Below, one piece after another: positions 1-8,279 of a stretch of 64,000 nucleotides of DNA. The position numbers were made by a program, and so were the translations under genes. Origin of the DNA: Comamonas piscis (lineage in GTDB: Bacteria > Pseudomonadota > Gammaproteobacteria > Burkholderiales > Burkholderiaceae_C); NCBI RefSeq assembly GCF_014109725.1, contig NZ_CP058554.1, positions 1,984,001 to 2,048,000 of the forward strand, given 5' to 3'. The notes under the pieces were generated by a model. The model saw only the letters and a program-made list of their open reading frames with translations, was not told where the DNA came from and ran no database searches. The first letter of the stretch is position 1. Every line of letters starts with the position of its first letter.

Positions 1-320
1 TTGGCTTCGAGGCCGGTGGAGCAGAAAAAGACATTGGTCATCTTCGAGCGCTCGACCAGCAAGGCCGCCAGCTTTTCCTGGCCGGGCACATAGTAATAGT
101 TGCTGGTGTGGATCAGCTTGGTCATCTGGTCGTGCAGTGCAGCCACCAGCTTGCTGTGGTTGTGGCCCAGCGTGTTGACCGCGATGCCACCCAGCGCGTC
201 GAGGTATTCCTTGCCATTGACATCCCACACACGCACGCCCTGGCCTCGTTCCAGTGCGACCGGCACGCGGCCATAGGTAGTCATCACGTGGGGCTCGGAA
301 GGCTTGACGGTGTCTTGCAT
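1..320 (-). CDS. argD: Acetylornithine/aspartate-type class III aminotransferase, N-terminal part (runs off window)
   Basis: The reverse strand reads from an ATG at 320, preceded by a GGAG ribosome site about 6 bases upstream, and stays open to the window edge, giving about 106 residues. The segments YGRVPVALERGQGVRVWD, GGIAVNTLGHNHSKLV and VFFCSTGLEA are typical of the start of PLP-dependent class III aminotransferases of the acetylornithine/succinylornithine type, which transaminate N-acetylglutamate semialdehyde in arginine synthesis. The PLP lysine lies beyond the window, so the exact substrate is inferred. Its neighbour is the divergent DUF3579 gene. The gene is partial only because the window ends. 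Confidence 0.8.
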   Translation of the reverse strand, partial: MQDTVKPSEPHVMTTYGRVPVALERGQGVRVWDVNGKEYLDALGGIAVNTLGHNHSKLVAALHDQMTKLIHTSNYYYVPGQEKLAALLVERSKMTNVFFCSTGLEA

Positions 321-617
321 GGAAAATCTCCGGAAAAAAGGATCAGAATCAAAAAATCCGCCTAGGCCCCACACCCCTATGGCACGGAACCGAGCGGAAT
401 ACCCATTCTAGGGGCTGGGCGGCGACAGACTAGTGAAGAATGCGCATCACAGAATCGCAGTCGGTAAGCGTCACTCGGCTGTCAACAGCCCATGCCTAGA
501 CTGGAGATCGCGTGAATCGGCCAGCCATGCCGTACCAATCCGCCATAGCTTGCCGCCGCAGGTTATGTGTTTTTTGCATCTTTTGATGTTTTGAACTTAT
601 GCCTTGTACACACCGAT

Positions 618-631
618 CTCTTATATAAGAG
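618..631. promoter_or_regulatory. Perfect 14-bp palindrome in the argD / DUF3579 divergent region
   Basis: CTCTTAT followed directly by ATAAGAG forms a perfect inverted repeat. It lies 68 bases upstream of the DUF3579 start and about 300 bases upstream of argD. An AT-rich TAAAAT (633-638) directly beside it could be a -10 element, so a bound dimer would sit on a promoter. The rest of 321-698 shows no gene. The regulator is unknown; a GntR-type factor is only a guess from the short AT-centred palindrome. Confidence 0.45.
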
Positions 632-698
632 TTAAAATACGGGTTTGGCCTGGGGCAGTGATCCTGCCCGCCAGGTGTCTATCAGAGGCTTCCACCCC

Positions 699-1061
699 AT
701 GGTTTCTCCAACATCTCAAGAAGTCTTCATTCTGGGCCTGACCCAGAATGGAAAGACCTTTCGCCCCAGCGACTGGGCGGAGCGTCTCGCGGGAGTGATG
801 AGCCAGTTTCGCCCCGGTGGCGCACGCCGTGGCAGCCATCTGGGCTATTCGCCCTGGTGTGTTCCGACGACGATGAATGGCGCCAAGTGTGTGATCGTCA
901 AGCGCGATCTGCAGCTGCACGAGCCGATGGCCTGGGACTTTGTGATGAACTTTGCGCGGGACAATGGTCTGCAGACCACCGATGCCTGCCTGATTCCCGA
1001 GGTGCCTCTCGATCCCGGTAAGCCGGGTGCCAGCACCGCTAGCGATACGACCAAGGCCTGA
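699..1061 (+). CDS. DUF3579 family protein
   Basis: A 120-residue soluble protein of unknown function belonging to the DUF3579 family, found mainly in Betaproteobacteria near arginine genes and rpsT. The recognisable core includes NGKTFRPSDWAERLAG, YSPWCVPTTMNGAKCV and MAWDFVMNFARDNGL. The ATG at 699 is preferred over an upstream in-frame ATG at 645 because the family begins close to this point and the residues between look non-conserved. Its stop codon lies inside the left arm of its own terminator. The position between argD and rpsT/murJ fits conserved Burkholderiales gene order. No biochemical role can be read from the sequence. Confidence 0.8.
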   Translation: MVSPTSQEVFILGLTQNGKTFRPSDWAERLAGVMSQFRPGGARRGSHLGYSPWCVPTTMNGAKCVIVKRDLQLHEPMAWDFVMNFARDNGLQTTDACLIPEVPLDPGKPGASTASDTTKA

Positions 1062-1077
1062 TTTCCAGGCCTTTTTT
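1053..1077 (+). terminator. Intrinsic terminator of the DUF3579 gene
   Basis: AAGGCCTG (1053-1060) pairs with CAGGCCTT (1066-1073) across a five-base loop and is followed by a T run. The stop codon TGA sits in the left arm and loop. Confidence 0.85.
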
Positions 1078-1202
1078 GCGGCCGGTGCTGGTCGCTGGCT
1101 GGGCTCTGGCTCAGGCGGGCAGATCCATGCTGCGCGGACTTGGTTGGTTGGCTATGCGTACCGTACGATAACGACGTTCTGTCGTAGTAGCCCGCACAAC
1201 GA

Positions 1203-1228
1203 AAAAAGCCGTCTTGCGACGGCTTTTT
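1203..1228. terminator. Bidirectional terminator downstream of rpsT
   Basis: An 11-bp perfect stem, AAAAAGCCGTC with GACGGCTTTTT, closes a TTGC loop. A T run follows on both strands. It lies 70 bases past the rpsT stop and also faces readthrough from the DUF3579 side. Confidence 0.9.
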
Positions 1229-1297
1229 AGTTCACTGAGAGCGCACCCGTTACAAACGGCGGGCAGAGGATTCTGCCCGTGCGATTGCCTAATGGGC

Positions 1298-1594
1298 TTA
1301 GGCGGCCAGTGCCAGGGCTTTGACCTTGGCAGCAATGCGGCTCTTATCGCGAGCAGCTTTGTTCTTGTGGAAGATGCCCTTGTCTGCAATCGTGTCCAGC
1401 ACGGATTGAGCCTTGGCAAACAGTTCGGTGGCCTTGGTCTTGTCGCCAGCGGCAACAGCCTTTTCCACGTTCTTGATAGCGGTACGGTACTTGGAACGCA
1501 GCGAGGTGTTAGCGGCGTTCAGCTTGATGGTTTGGCGGGCGCGCTTGCGGCCGGATGCCAAACGGGGGTTTTTCTTGACTGGCTTAGATGCCAT
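1298..1594 (-). CDS. rpsT: 30S ribosomal protein S20
   Basis: A 98-residue, strongly basic protein that binds 16S rRNA in the body of the small subunit and acts early in assembly. The N-terminus (MASKPVKKNPRLASGRKRAR), the helical middle (TAIKNVEKAVAAGDK) and the segment KGIFHKNKAARDKSRI are characteristic of S20. The length is slightly above the E. coli protein (87 residues), with an alanine-rich tail. It is monocistronic, transcribed divergently from murJ, and ended by the strong hairpin at 1203-1228. Confidence 0.97.
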   Translation of the reverse strand: MASKPVKKNPRLASGRKRARQTIKLNAANTSLRSKYRTAIKNVEKAVAAGDKTKATELFAKAQSVLDTIADKGIFHKNKAARDKSRIAAKVKALALAA

Positions 1595-1712
1595 GATGAG
1601 TGTCCTTTGAGTCTGCGGATGTTTTCAGTGAATCGGGCATTATAGCTGCTGTCTACTCAGAAATCCAGATATCCACCTATTTCCCGCCAGTGGCACGGCT
1701 ACACTGCCCGGT

Positions 1713-3278
1713 GTGTCACTGTTCAAAGCCGCCTCCACCGTCTCCCTGTTTACGCTGCTCTCGCGTATTACGGGGCTTGCCCGCGATCTTTTGATGGCCA
1801 CCATGTTTGGTGCCAGCGCATTGACCGACGCGTTCAATGTCGCGTTTCGCATTCCCAATCTGTTCCGGCGGCTGTTTGCCGAAGGGGCCTTCAGCCAGGC
1901 CTTTGTGCCGGTGCTGGCCACCACCTTGACCAAGGAGGGCGAGGAGCGTACGCGGGATCTGGTGCACAGCGTGGCGACGGTGCTGTTCTGGATTCTGGCC
2001 ATCACCTGTGTGGTGGGGGTGGTTGCCGCGCCCGCGCTGGTCTGGTTGCTGGCCAGCGGGCTGCGCCAAAACCCGCAGAGCTATGACGCGGCGGTGCTGA
2101 TGACGCGCTGGATGTTTCCGTATATCGGCTTTATGTCCCTGGTGGCACTGGCCGCTGGTGTGCTCAATACCTGGCGGCGCTTTATCGTGCCGGCGTTCAC
2201 GCCGGTGCTGCTCAATGTCAGCATGATTGTGGCTGCATTGGCGCTGACGCCCTGGATGCGCAGCCATGGCTTGGAGCCCATCTACGGCATGGCGGTGGGG
2301 GTCATGGCTGGTGGCGTGCTGCAACTGCTGGTGCAGTTTCCGGCGCTGCGCCGCATCGGCATGCTGCCGCGTATCTCTTGCCGGCCCTCTGTCATCAAGG
2401 CGGCCTGGGCCGATGCCGGGGTGCGCCGCATTCTGTCTTTGATGGCGCCGGCCTTGCTGGGTGTGGGCGTGGCCCAGATCTCGCTGATGATCAACACCCA
2501 GATTGCGTCCTACCTGGCGCCGGGCAGCGTCACCTGGTTGTTCTATGCCGACCGGCTGATGGAGTTCCCCACCGCCTTGCTGGGCGTGGCGTTGGGCGTG
2601 GTGCTCACGCCGCAGCTGTCAGCGGCCAAGGCAGCGGGTGACGATGAGCGCTATGGCGCCATGCTGGATTGGGGCCTGCGCATTGTCGTGCTGCTGGCGG
2701 CCCCTTGTGCGGCCGGCCTGCTGGTGTTTGCCAAGCCCCTGGTGGCCGTGCTGTTCCATTACGGCGCGCTCAAAGGCTCAGATGTGAACCAGATCGCGCT
2801 GGCCTTGCAAGGCTATGGCGTGGGCTTGCTGGCCATGGTGGCGATCAAGGTGCTGGCGCCCGGCTTTTATGCCAGCCAAGACATCCGCACGCCGGTGAAG
2901 ATTGCCGTCTGCGTGCTGGTGCTGACGCAGTTGCTGAACGTGGTGCTGGTGCCGACCATGGCCCACACCGGCCTGGCCCTGTCGATTGGCCTGGGTGCCG
3001 TGATCAATGCGCTGTGGCTGCTGGTGGGTTTGATCCAGCGCGGCAGCTTCCAGCCACGGCCTGGTTGGTGGATCTTTCTGGCGCGGGTGGCGCTGGCCGT
3101 CGCTTTGTTGACCATCTTTTTGGCCTGGGGGGCACAGATGACTGACTGGGTGGCGATGGGCGCCAGGCGCCTGGAGCGCGTAGGCCTGTTGGCGCTGTGG
3201 ATGGCCGGCTCGGTGCTGCTGTACTTTGGCGTACTGATGCTGTCCGGCATGAAACTGCGCGCCTTGTTGCGCCGCTGA
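1713..3278 (+). CDS. murJ: Lipid II flippase MurJ
   Basis: A 521-residue polytopic membrane protein of the MOP exporter superfamily that moves lipid II across the inner membrane for peptidoglycan synthesis. The N-terminal stretch LLSRITGLARDLLMA, followed by DAFNVAFRIPNLFRRLFAEG and AFSQAFVPVL, is the MurJ/MviN signature. Hydrophobic segments continue through the whole length, consistent with 14 helices. The start is GTG at 1713, because the protein begins with the conserved SLFKAASTVSLFT. A small inverted repeat (TTCCCT/AGGGAA, 3287-3303) follows the stop but has no T run. Confidence 0.96.
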   Translation: MSLFKAASTVSLFTLLSRITGLARDLLMATMFGASALTDAFNVAFRIPNLFRRLFAEGAFSQAFVPVLATTLTKEGEERTRDLVHSVATVLFWILAITCVVGVVAAPALVWLLASGLRQNPQSYDAAVLMTRWMFPYIGFMSLVALAAGVLNTWRRFIVPAFTPVLLNVSMIVAALALTPWMRSHGLEPIYGMAVGVMAGGVLQLLVQFPALRRIGMLPRISCRPSVIKAAWADAGVRRILSLMAPALLGVGVAQISLMINTQIASYLAPGSVTWLFYADRLMEFPTALLGVALGVVLTPQLSAAKAAGDDERYGAMLDWGLRIVVLLAAPCAAGLLVFAKPLVAVLFHYGALKGSDVNQIALALQGYGVGLLAMVAIKVLAPGFYASQDIRTPVKIAVCVLVLTQLLNVVLVPTMAHTGLALSIGLGAVINALWLLVGLIQRGSFQPRPGWWIFLARVALAVALLTIFLAWGAQMTDWVAMGARRLERVGLLALWMAGSVLLYFGVLMLSGMKLRALLRR

Positions 3279-3438
3279 CGGAATAGTTCCCTCTATTAGG
3301 GAATATGCGGTTTTTGCGCAATTTCCACTGCGCAGAACCTGCATGCCAGCCCATCTGGTGGTATACATGGAAACCATGGCACTGGCAGCGCACCTGGGTG
3401 CCGGCAATGTATGCGAAGGCGCTGCAGTTGGGATGTGT

Positions 3439-4287
3439 ATGGACTTCCGCTTTTCTATCCCCACACCGTTGGAGCATTTCGAATCGCTGGTCAGCAGTGA
3501 CGATGGCTTTCCGCTGCTCGAAGCCGCCGCTGCGGTGGCCTGCATCGAATACCCCCAGCTCGATACCCAGCAAGTCTTGAACGAGGTTGATCAGCTGCTG
3601 GGCCAACTGATGGAAAGCCGCGATGCCAACAGCCGCAGTGCCCTGACCCGGCTCAAGGCCCTGAACCATCGCTTCTACGTCGATTGGGGTTTTCAGGGCA
3701 ATTCCAACGACTTTTATGCGCTGGACAACAGCTGCCTCAACGCAGTGTTGCACCGCCGGCGCGGCATCCCCGTGTCGCTGGCGGTTATCTGGCTGGAGCT
3801 GGCCTCGGCTTTGCAGCTGCCAGCGCATGGCATCTGTTTTCCAGGTCATTTTTTGCTCAAGGTCAGCGTGGCAGAAGGGCAGATCGTGCTCGATCCGCTG
3901 TCGGGCCAGTCCTTTTCCAGCAATATGCTGGCGGAGATGCTTGAGCCCATGCAAAAGGCGTTTCACCGCGTCGATGAAGACGATGTGCCGCTGGGCTTGT
4001 ACCTGCAGGCCGCCAGCCCGCGCGACATCATTGTGCGCATGCTCTCCAACCTCAAGGAGGTCTACCGCAGCGATAAAAGCTGGGCCAAGTTGATCGAGGT
4101 GCAAAACCGCCTGCTGGTGCTGCAGCCCAGCGAGTGGACGGAATTGCGCGATCGGGGGCTCGCCTATGCGGAGCTGGGCGTGCATGACCGCGCCCGAGAA
4201 GACCTGCAGCAGTACCTGAACCAGACTGGCAGCCCTGCAGATGCTGCCCATATACGTGCCGCTCTGTTAGATCTGCAACGAATGTAA
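3439..4287 (+). CDS. SirB1 family protein (transglutaminase-like fold with TPR-like tail)
   Basis: About 282 residues. The N-terminal half (SNDFYALDNSCLNAVL, RRRGIPVSLAVIWLELA, HGICFPGHFLLKV) matches the SirB1/transglutaminase-like superfamily, in which these Cys and His residues correspond to a catalytic-type arrangement. The C-terminal part, around WAKLIEVQNRLLVLQPSEW and RDRGLAYAELGVHDRA, looks like a TPR repeat. The ATG at 3439 is chosen because GGGA lies 7 bases upstream and family members begin near MDFRF; earlier in-frame ATGs at 3343 and 3433 cannot be excluded. The physiological role of the family is poorly defined. It may be involved in cell-envelope or regulatory proteolysis, but nothing here proves it. 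Confidence 0.8.
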   Translation: MDFRFSIPTPLEHFESLVSSDDGFPLLEAAAAVACIEYPQLDTQQVLNEVDQLLGQLMESRDANSRSALTRLKALNHRFYVDWGFQGNSNDFYALDNSCLNAVLHRRRGIPVSLAVIWLELASALQLPAHGICFPGHFLLKVSVAEGQIVLDPLSGQSFSSNMLAEMLEPMQKAFHRVDEDDVPLGLYLQAASPRDIIVRMLSNLKEVYRSDKSWAKLIEVQNRLLVLQPSEWTELRDRGLAYAELGVHDRAREDLQQYLNQTGSPADAAHIRAALLDLQRM

Positions 4288-4290
4288 CAT

Positions 4291-4346
4291 TTGACGTTGT
4301 TTTGACATTTTCTTGTCATTCGGTCGTCACACAACTTGGGCATGAT
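4291..4346 (+). promoter_or_regulatory. Tandem Pho-box array and -10 element of ppk2
   Basis: Four seven-base units repeat with an exact 11-base period: TTGACGT at 4291, TTGACAT at 4302, TTGTCAT at 4313 and TCGTCAC at 4324, each separated by four bases. The last pair has the 7-4-7 layout of a PhoB box (consensus CTGTCAT-N4-CTGTCAT). The array ends 10 bases before CATGAT (4341-4346), a plausible -10. That is the spacing seen at PhoB-activated promoters, where the box replaces the -35. Regulation by PhoB is inferred. Confidence 0.7.
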
Positions 4347-4369
4347 AGAGGCACTAGGGATGCGCCACT

Positions 4370-5278
4370 ATGAAAGATCGATTAGGAATTTCACCAGAAG
4401 ACGTCATGCACAAGATTGCGCGTGATGTGATGGATGACTATGACGAGTCTCTGGAGCTCGAGATGGAGGACGGCATGCTGGGCGCGCCGTTCGCCGCTGG
4501 AATGACAGAACACGACTACCAGTACTTTCGCGAGCTATTGAGGCTGCAAGGGGAACTGGTCAAGCTGCAGGACTGGGTGCAGCACACCGGCCAAAAGGTG
4601 GTTGTGCTGTTCGAAGGCCGGGACGCAGCGGGCAAAGGCGGTGTGATCAAGCGCATCACCCAGCGCCTGAACCCGCGTGTGGTGCGTGTAGCAGCCTTGC
4701 CGGCCCCCAATGACCGCGAGCGTACGCAGTGGTATTTCCAGCGCTATGTGGCGCATTTGCCTGCAGCTGGCGAGATCGTGCTGTTTGACCGCAGCTGGTA
4801 CAACCGCGCTGGTGTCGAGAAGGTCATGGGTTTTTGCACCAATGACCAGTACGAAGAGTTCTTCCGCACGGTGCCCGACTTTGAGAAGATGCTGGTCAGC
4901 TCGGGTATCTTGCTGGTCAAGTACTGGTTCTCGATCACCGATGAAGAGCAGCATCTGCGCTTCCTGGGCCGTATCCATGACCCGCTCAAGCAGTGGAAGC
5001 TCTCTCCGATGGACCTGCAAAGCCGCGTCCGCTGGGAAGAGTACACCAAGGCCAAGGAAGTGATGCTGGAGCGCACCCACATCCCCGAGGCACCCTGGTG
5101 GCTGGTGCATGCTGATGACAAGAAGAAAGCGCGTTTGAACTGCATTGCGCACTTCTTGGCCCAGGTGCCGTACGCCGATGTAGACCATGAGAACGTAGTG
5201 CTGCCCGAGCGCATACGCCATCCGGATTACAGCCGCCTTCCTGTTCCCGCTTCTATGTACGTTCCAGAAGTTTATTAA
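4370..5278 (+). CDS. ppk2: Polyphosphate kinase 2 (PPK2), class I-like
   Basis: A 302-residue cytoplasmic kinase that transfers phosphate between polyphosphate and nucleotides. Walker A is FEGRDAAGKGG (residues 81-91). Walker B is FDRSWYNRAGVE (139-150). The conserved segments YFQRYVAHLPAAGEIVLFDR, KYWFSITDEEQ and WEEYTKAKEVML continue the PPK2 domain. AGGGA (4356-4360) lies 9 bases before the ATG. The gene follows a tandem Pho-box array, so expression under phosphate starvation is expected. It is followed by its own terminator. The N-terminal 45 residues are acidic and less conserved. Another ppk2 of a different subgroup is at 38147-38959. Class I assignment rests on motif spacing and length. 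Confidence 0.92.
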   Translation: MKDRLGISPEDVMHKIARDVMDDYDESLELEMEDGMLGAPFAAGMTEHDYQYFRELLRLQGELVKLQDWVQHTGQKVVVLFEGRDAAGKGGVIKRITQRLNPRVVRVAALPAPNDRERTQWYFQRYVAHLPAAGEIVLFDRSWYNRAGVEKVMGFCTNDQYEEFFRTVPDFEKMLVSSGILLVKYWFSITDEEQHLRFLGRIHDPLKQWKLSPMDLQSRVRWEEYTKAKEVMLERTHIPEAPWWLVHADDKKKARLNCIAHFLAQVPYADVDHENVVLPERIRHPDYSRLPVPASMYVPEVY

Positions 5279-5303
5279 TAAAGCTTCTCGATCAGTCAAT
5301 AAA

Positions 5304-5336
5304 AATTACCTCGGTTTAACCACCGAGGTTTTTTTA
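5304..5336 (+). terminator. Intrinsic terminator after ppk2
   Basis: ACCTCGGT (5308-5315) pairs with ACCGAGGT (5322-5329) and a run of T follows. The upstream A run makes it usable from the other strand too. Confidence 0.9.
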
Positions 5337-5618
5337 TGCCTGGATTTTTTGCAGATACAGGTGGCGGTGGGTGTAGAAGATAGGGGAGGGCGCAGTGCAG
5401 CGAACCCGTGCTGTTCTTGGAATGGTTGCAGGACACGCTGCTGAGGACTGAGGGATGCCGAAGGCAGAGCGCAAAGAGGGAGGCTAAAAGCCAACCGTTG
5501 CGCTGGGATTGGCGCAGTGCATGGTGTGGTGTGGTGTGGGCACGATGAAGGCGCAGAGGTCGGCCAGGAGGCGGGGAGCGCTGCACCTCCACTTGGTGCA
5601 GCGCCAAAGCGGTGGATG
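5337..5618. other. Non-coding stretch with a strong hairpin near the end of the AI-2E gene
   Basis: No convincing gene is seen. GCGCTGCACC (5578-5587) and GGTGCAGCGC (5595-5604) form a perfect 10-bp stem 15 bases beyond the stop of the minus-strand gene at 5619. There is no T run, so it may be a weak or factor-assisted terminator or an mRNA 3'-end stabiliser. A short GTGGT repeat lies at about 5522-5539. Confidence 0.5.
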
Positions 5619-6731
5619 CTAGATCAACCGAGCCGCAAACAGCTCTTTTTTCAGATAGGCGTAGAACAGCGGCGCAGCCACCAGCCCGGCAGGGCCAAAA
5701 ATGGCCTCTGCTACAAACATCACCGACAGCAGTTCCCAGACGCCCATATGCGTCTTGGCGCCAACGACCTTGGCGTTGATCAAGTACTCGGCCTTGTGGA
5801 TCAGCACCAAAAACGCCAGGCAGGCCACGGCCGTCAGCGGTGAAACCGACAGGCCGACGGTGGTGATGACCGCATTGCAGACCAGGTTGCCGACGATGGG
5901 AATCAGCCCGCCAAAGAAGGTCAGCATGATCAGTGCGCCGCTGTAAGGCAGGCGCATATTGATCAGCGGCAGAATGCCCAGCAAGAAGATGGCGGTCAGG
6001 ATGGTGTTGAACAGCGCGATCCAGAACTGGGCCGCCACAATCTGGCGGAAGGCATCACCAAAGCGTTGCACGCGCAGCTGCAGCTGGTAGGCCAGGGGGG
6101 CATGGGAATGGCGGCTGTGGCGCACAGCGGCCAGCGAGCCAATCAACAGACCCACAAACACATAGAGCAGGCCGGTGAGCCAGAGTCGGCCCATATTGGC
6201 GATGGCGCCGGCCTTCGTGCCCAGGTACTCGGCTGCCCGCTGCTGCAGATCCTGCACGCCATCAGGCAGCACATTGGCCAGCTCGGGCGGCAGCTTGCTG
6301 CGCAGGTCCAGCAGGGTTTTGGCCATCGATACCAGCATCTCGCGGTACTGCTGCGGCGCATTGAGCAAATAGCCTTGCGAATGGATGAGGCCCAGGGTGA
6401 CCAGCACCACGGGCACGACCAGCACGATGGTGACGGCCAGGTATTCCATCCACAATGGCGGCGGCGTGTTCAGTGCGGTGGGTACCCGGCTCAGCTCGCG
6501 GATCTTGAGCACCAGGAACAAGGTGAAGGTGTAGCCGGCACAGGCGGCCAGCAGGCCCACCAGCAAGCCGTTGAGCATGATCAGCAGCAGCCCGGCGCCC
6601 ATCAGCACATAGGATGCTACGCGCACTCCCCAGTGCGCCGGGGGAGGGCGCCACAGGTGAGGCAGGTCCTTGATGCCGCTGGCCGGCTGGCCAGGGCTGT
6701 TGGACGAAGGCGTTGCAGAATCCGGTTGCAT
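5619..6731 (-). CDS. AI-2E family transporter (YdiK/PerM-like membrane protein)
   Basis: About 370 residues with a Pro/Ser-rich N-terminus and some eight hydrophobic segments in the AI-2E/PerM pattern: a pair of helices near residues 35-85, one after PPPLWMEYLAVTIVLVVPVV, then a long soluble stretch (LRSKLPPELANVLP) and a C-terminal helix block with GGLIPIVGNLV and FGPAGLVAAPLFYAYL. Members export small molecules or act as permease-like proteins; the substrate is unknown. The start at 6731 is taken because the residues upstream are proline- and arginine-rich and not family-like. It lies 96 bases downstream of purM on the same strand, so the two probably share a transcript. Confidence 0.85.
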   Translation of the reverse strand: MQPDSATPSSNSPGQPASGIKDLPHLWRPPPAHWGVRVASYVLMGAGLLLIMLNGLLVGLLAACAGYTFTLFLVLKIRELSRVPTALNTPPPLWMEYLAVTIVLVVPVVLVTLGLIHSQGYLLNAPQQYREMLVSMAKTLLDLRSKLPPELANVLPDGVQDLQQRAAEYLGTKAGAIANMGRLWLTGLLYVFVGLLIGSLAAVRHSRHSHAPLAYQLQLRVQRFGDAFRQIVAAQFWIALFNTILTAIFLLGILPLINMRLPYSGALIMLTFFGGLIPIVGNLVCNAVITTVGLSVSPLTAVACLAFLVLIHKAEYLINAKVVGAKTHMGVWELLSVMFVAEAIFGPAGLVAAPLFYAYLKKELFAARLI

Positions 6732-6827
6732 GGTAGGCCATCCATCAGAGCGAGTCGGTGGGCCAGGGTCTGGCCCCTGCTGCGCGCGGGGAAGGCCCAT
6801 CACAGAGGCCTGCCCGATTGGGGAAGC

Positions 6828-7877
6828 TTAGCGCACCGTGACGGCGGCATCCGCGCCGCGAGCGCCAATGCTGCCAATCGACCACACTTGTTCACCAAGC
6901 GCGGCAAAAGCGTCTTGCACCGCTTGTGCGCTTTCTGCAGGAACGACCACCACCATGCCGATACCGTTGTTGAACGTGCGGTTCATCTCGATGTCGTCGA
7001 TGCCGGCAGTCTTTTGCAGCCAGGCAAACAGCTCGGTCTGGGGCCAGCTGCCCTTGACCAGGTGCGCGCCCAGGCCGTCAGGCAGCACGCGGGGGATGTT
7101 CTCCAGCAGGCCGCCACCGGTGATGTGAGCCAGCGCCTTGATAGGCTGCGATGCCAACACCTTCAGCACGTTGAGCACATAGAGGCGCGTGGGCTCCATG
7201 ATGGCGTTCTTGAAAGGCTTGCCGTCCAGGGTCTCGGGCAGTCCGCCTTGGCTTTCGGCGCGCTCGATGCACTTGCGCACCAGCGAGAAGCCGTTGGAAT
7301 GCACGCCATGCGAGGCCAGGCCCAGCACCACGTCGCCAGCTTGCACGTTCTGGCCGGTCAGGATCTTGCTTTTCTCGACAGCGCCAACGGCGAAGCCGGC
7401 CAGGTCGTACTCGCCATCGGGGTACATGCCCGGCATCTCGGCGGTTTCGCCACCAATCAGCGCGCAGCCCGACAGCTCGCAGCCCTTGGCAATGCCACCG
7501 ACCACCGCCGCTGCGGTGTCGACATCGAGCTTGCCGCAGGCAAAGTAGTCGAGGAAGAACAGCGGCTCGGCGCCTTGCACCAGCACGTCGTTGACGCTCA
7601 TGGCCACCAGGTCAATGCCCACGGTGTCATGCATATTCCATTCAAATGCCAGGCGCAGCTTGGTGCCCACGCCGTCTGTGCCGGATACCAGCACCGGCTC
7701 TTTGTAGCGCTTGGGCACTTCAAACAGCGCGCCAAAACCACCAATACCTGCCATCACGCCTTCGCGCATGGTTTTCTTGGCCAGCGGCTTGATGCGCTCG
7801 ACCAGCGCGTCGCCTGCGTCAATATCAACGCCAGCATCTTTGTATGAGAGGGGGGTGGAGGAATTGGAGGAGCTCAT
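6828..7877 (-). CDS. purM: Phosphoribosylformylglycinamidine cyclo-ligase
   Basis: A 349-residue cytoplasmic enzyme of purine synthesis that closes the imidazole ring of AIR using ATP. Diagnostic segments are YKDAGVDIDAGDALVERIK at the N-terminus, VSGTDGVGTKL, VDLVAMSVNDVLVQGAEPLF in the AIRS N-domain, LIGGETAEMPGMY and AHITGGGLLENIPRVLP in the C-domain. The length equals the bacterial family norm. It is the first gene of a likely two-gene unit with the AI-2E transporter and is divergent from hda. Confidence 0.97.
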   Translation of the reverse strand: MSSSNSSTPLSYKDAGVDIDAGDALVERIKPLAKKTMREGVMAGIGGFGALFEVPKRYKEPVLVSGTDGVGTKLRLAFEWNMHDTVGIDLVAMSVNDVLVQGAEPLFFLDYFACGKLDVDTAAAVVGGIAKGCELSGCALIGGETAEMPGMYPDGEYDLAGFAVGAVEKSKILTGQNVQAGDVVLGLASHGVHSNGFSLVRKCIERAESQGGLPETLDGKPFKNAIMEPTRLYVLNVLKVLASQPIKALAHITGGGLLENIPRVLPDGLGAHLVKGSWPQTELFAWLQKTAGIDDIEMNRTFNNGIGMVVVVPAESAQAVQDAFAALGEQVWSIGSIGARGADAAVTVR

Positions 7878-8279
7878 GAGGGACTAGAAAGGCAATAAAG
7901 CTGACCCCCAGCGGGGCCAGAAACGTCGATTTTATGCCGCAAGCCATACCCGAGGGGGGCGAATGACCGTCCGCAGAGCACTGTTACCGATATAGGAATG
8001 GATATAGGCAGCAGTTTGTGGCCGATTTCATGCATAAATGCGGCCCATAGGTCTTTTGTGTCGCACGGCCATGACTACCGACTAAAATCATTGGGTTTGC
8101 ATGTATGGGCCTCGCCTGTGCATGGCCGAGCAAAAGCGCCATGTTGGCGCGCGCCGCGCCAACCGAATTGACCGCTTTCGAGTATTGAACGCAGCCATGC
8201 GTGAGATTTCCCCTTCTCTGATAACCCTCTGCGCTGTGCCCACTGCACGGCGGGCAGGGGCGTGGGTCGGAGCGCGCGC
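7878..8279. other. Divergent purM-hda intergenic region, 402 bp
   Basis: No gene of credible size is seen. A TAAAAT at 8083-8088 could be a -10 for hda, which would leave a leader of roughly 190 bases before the hda ATG. No clear -35 at proper spacing was found. The leader is GC-rich near its end and carries the hda ribosome site (CGGAG, about 8 bases before the ATG). Confidence 0.4.

Noticed and set aside
5522..5539. GTGGT tandem repeat
   Set aside because: Too short and isolated to call a functional repeat.
6066..7847. A 593-codon plus-strand frame opposite purM and the AI-2E gene
   Set aside because: It is full of His/Gln/Gly with no domain, and it lies antisense to two well-supported genes; GC-rich third positions create such frames.
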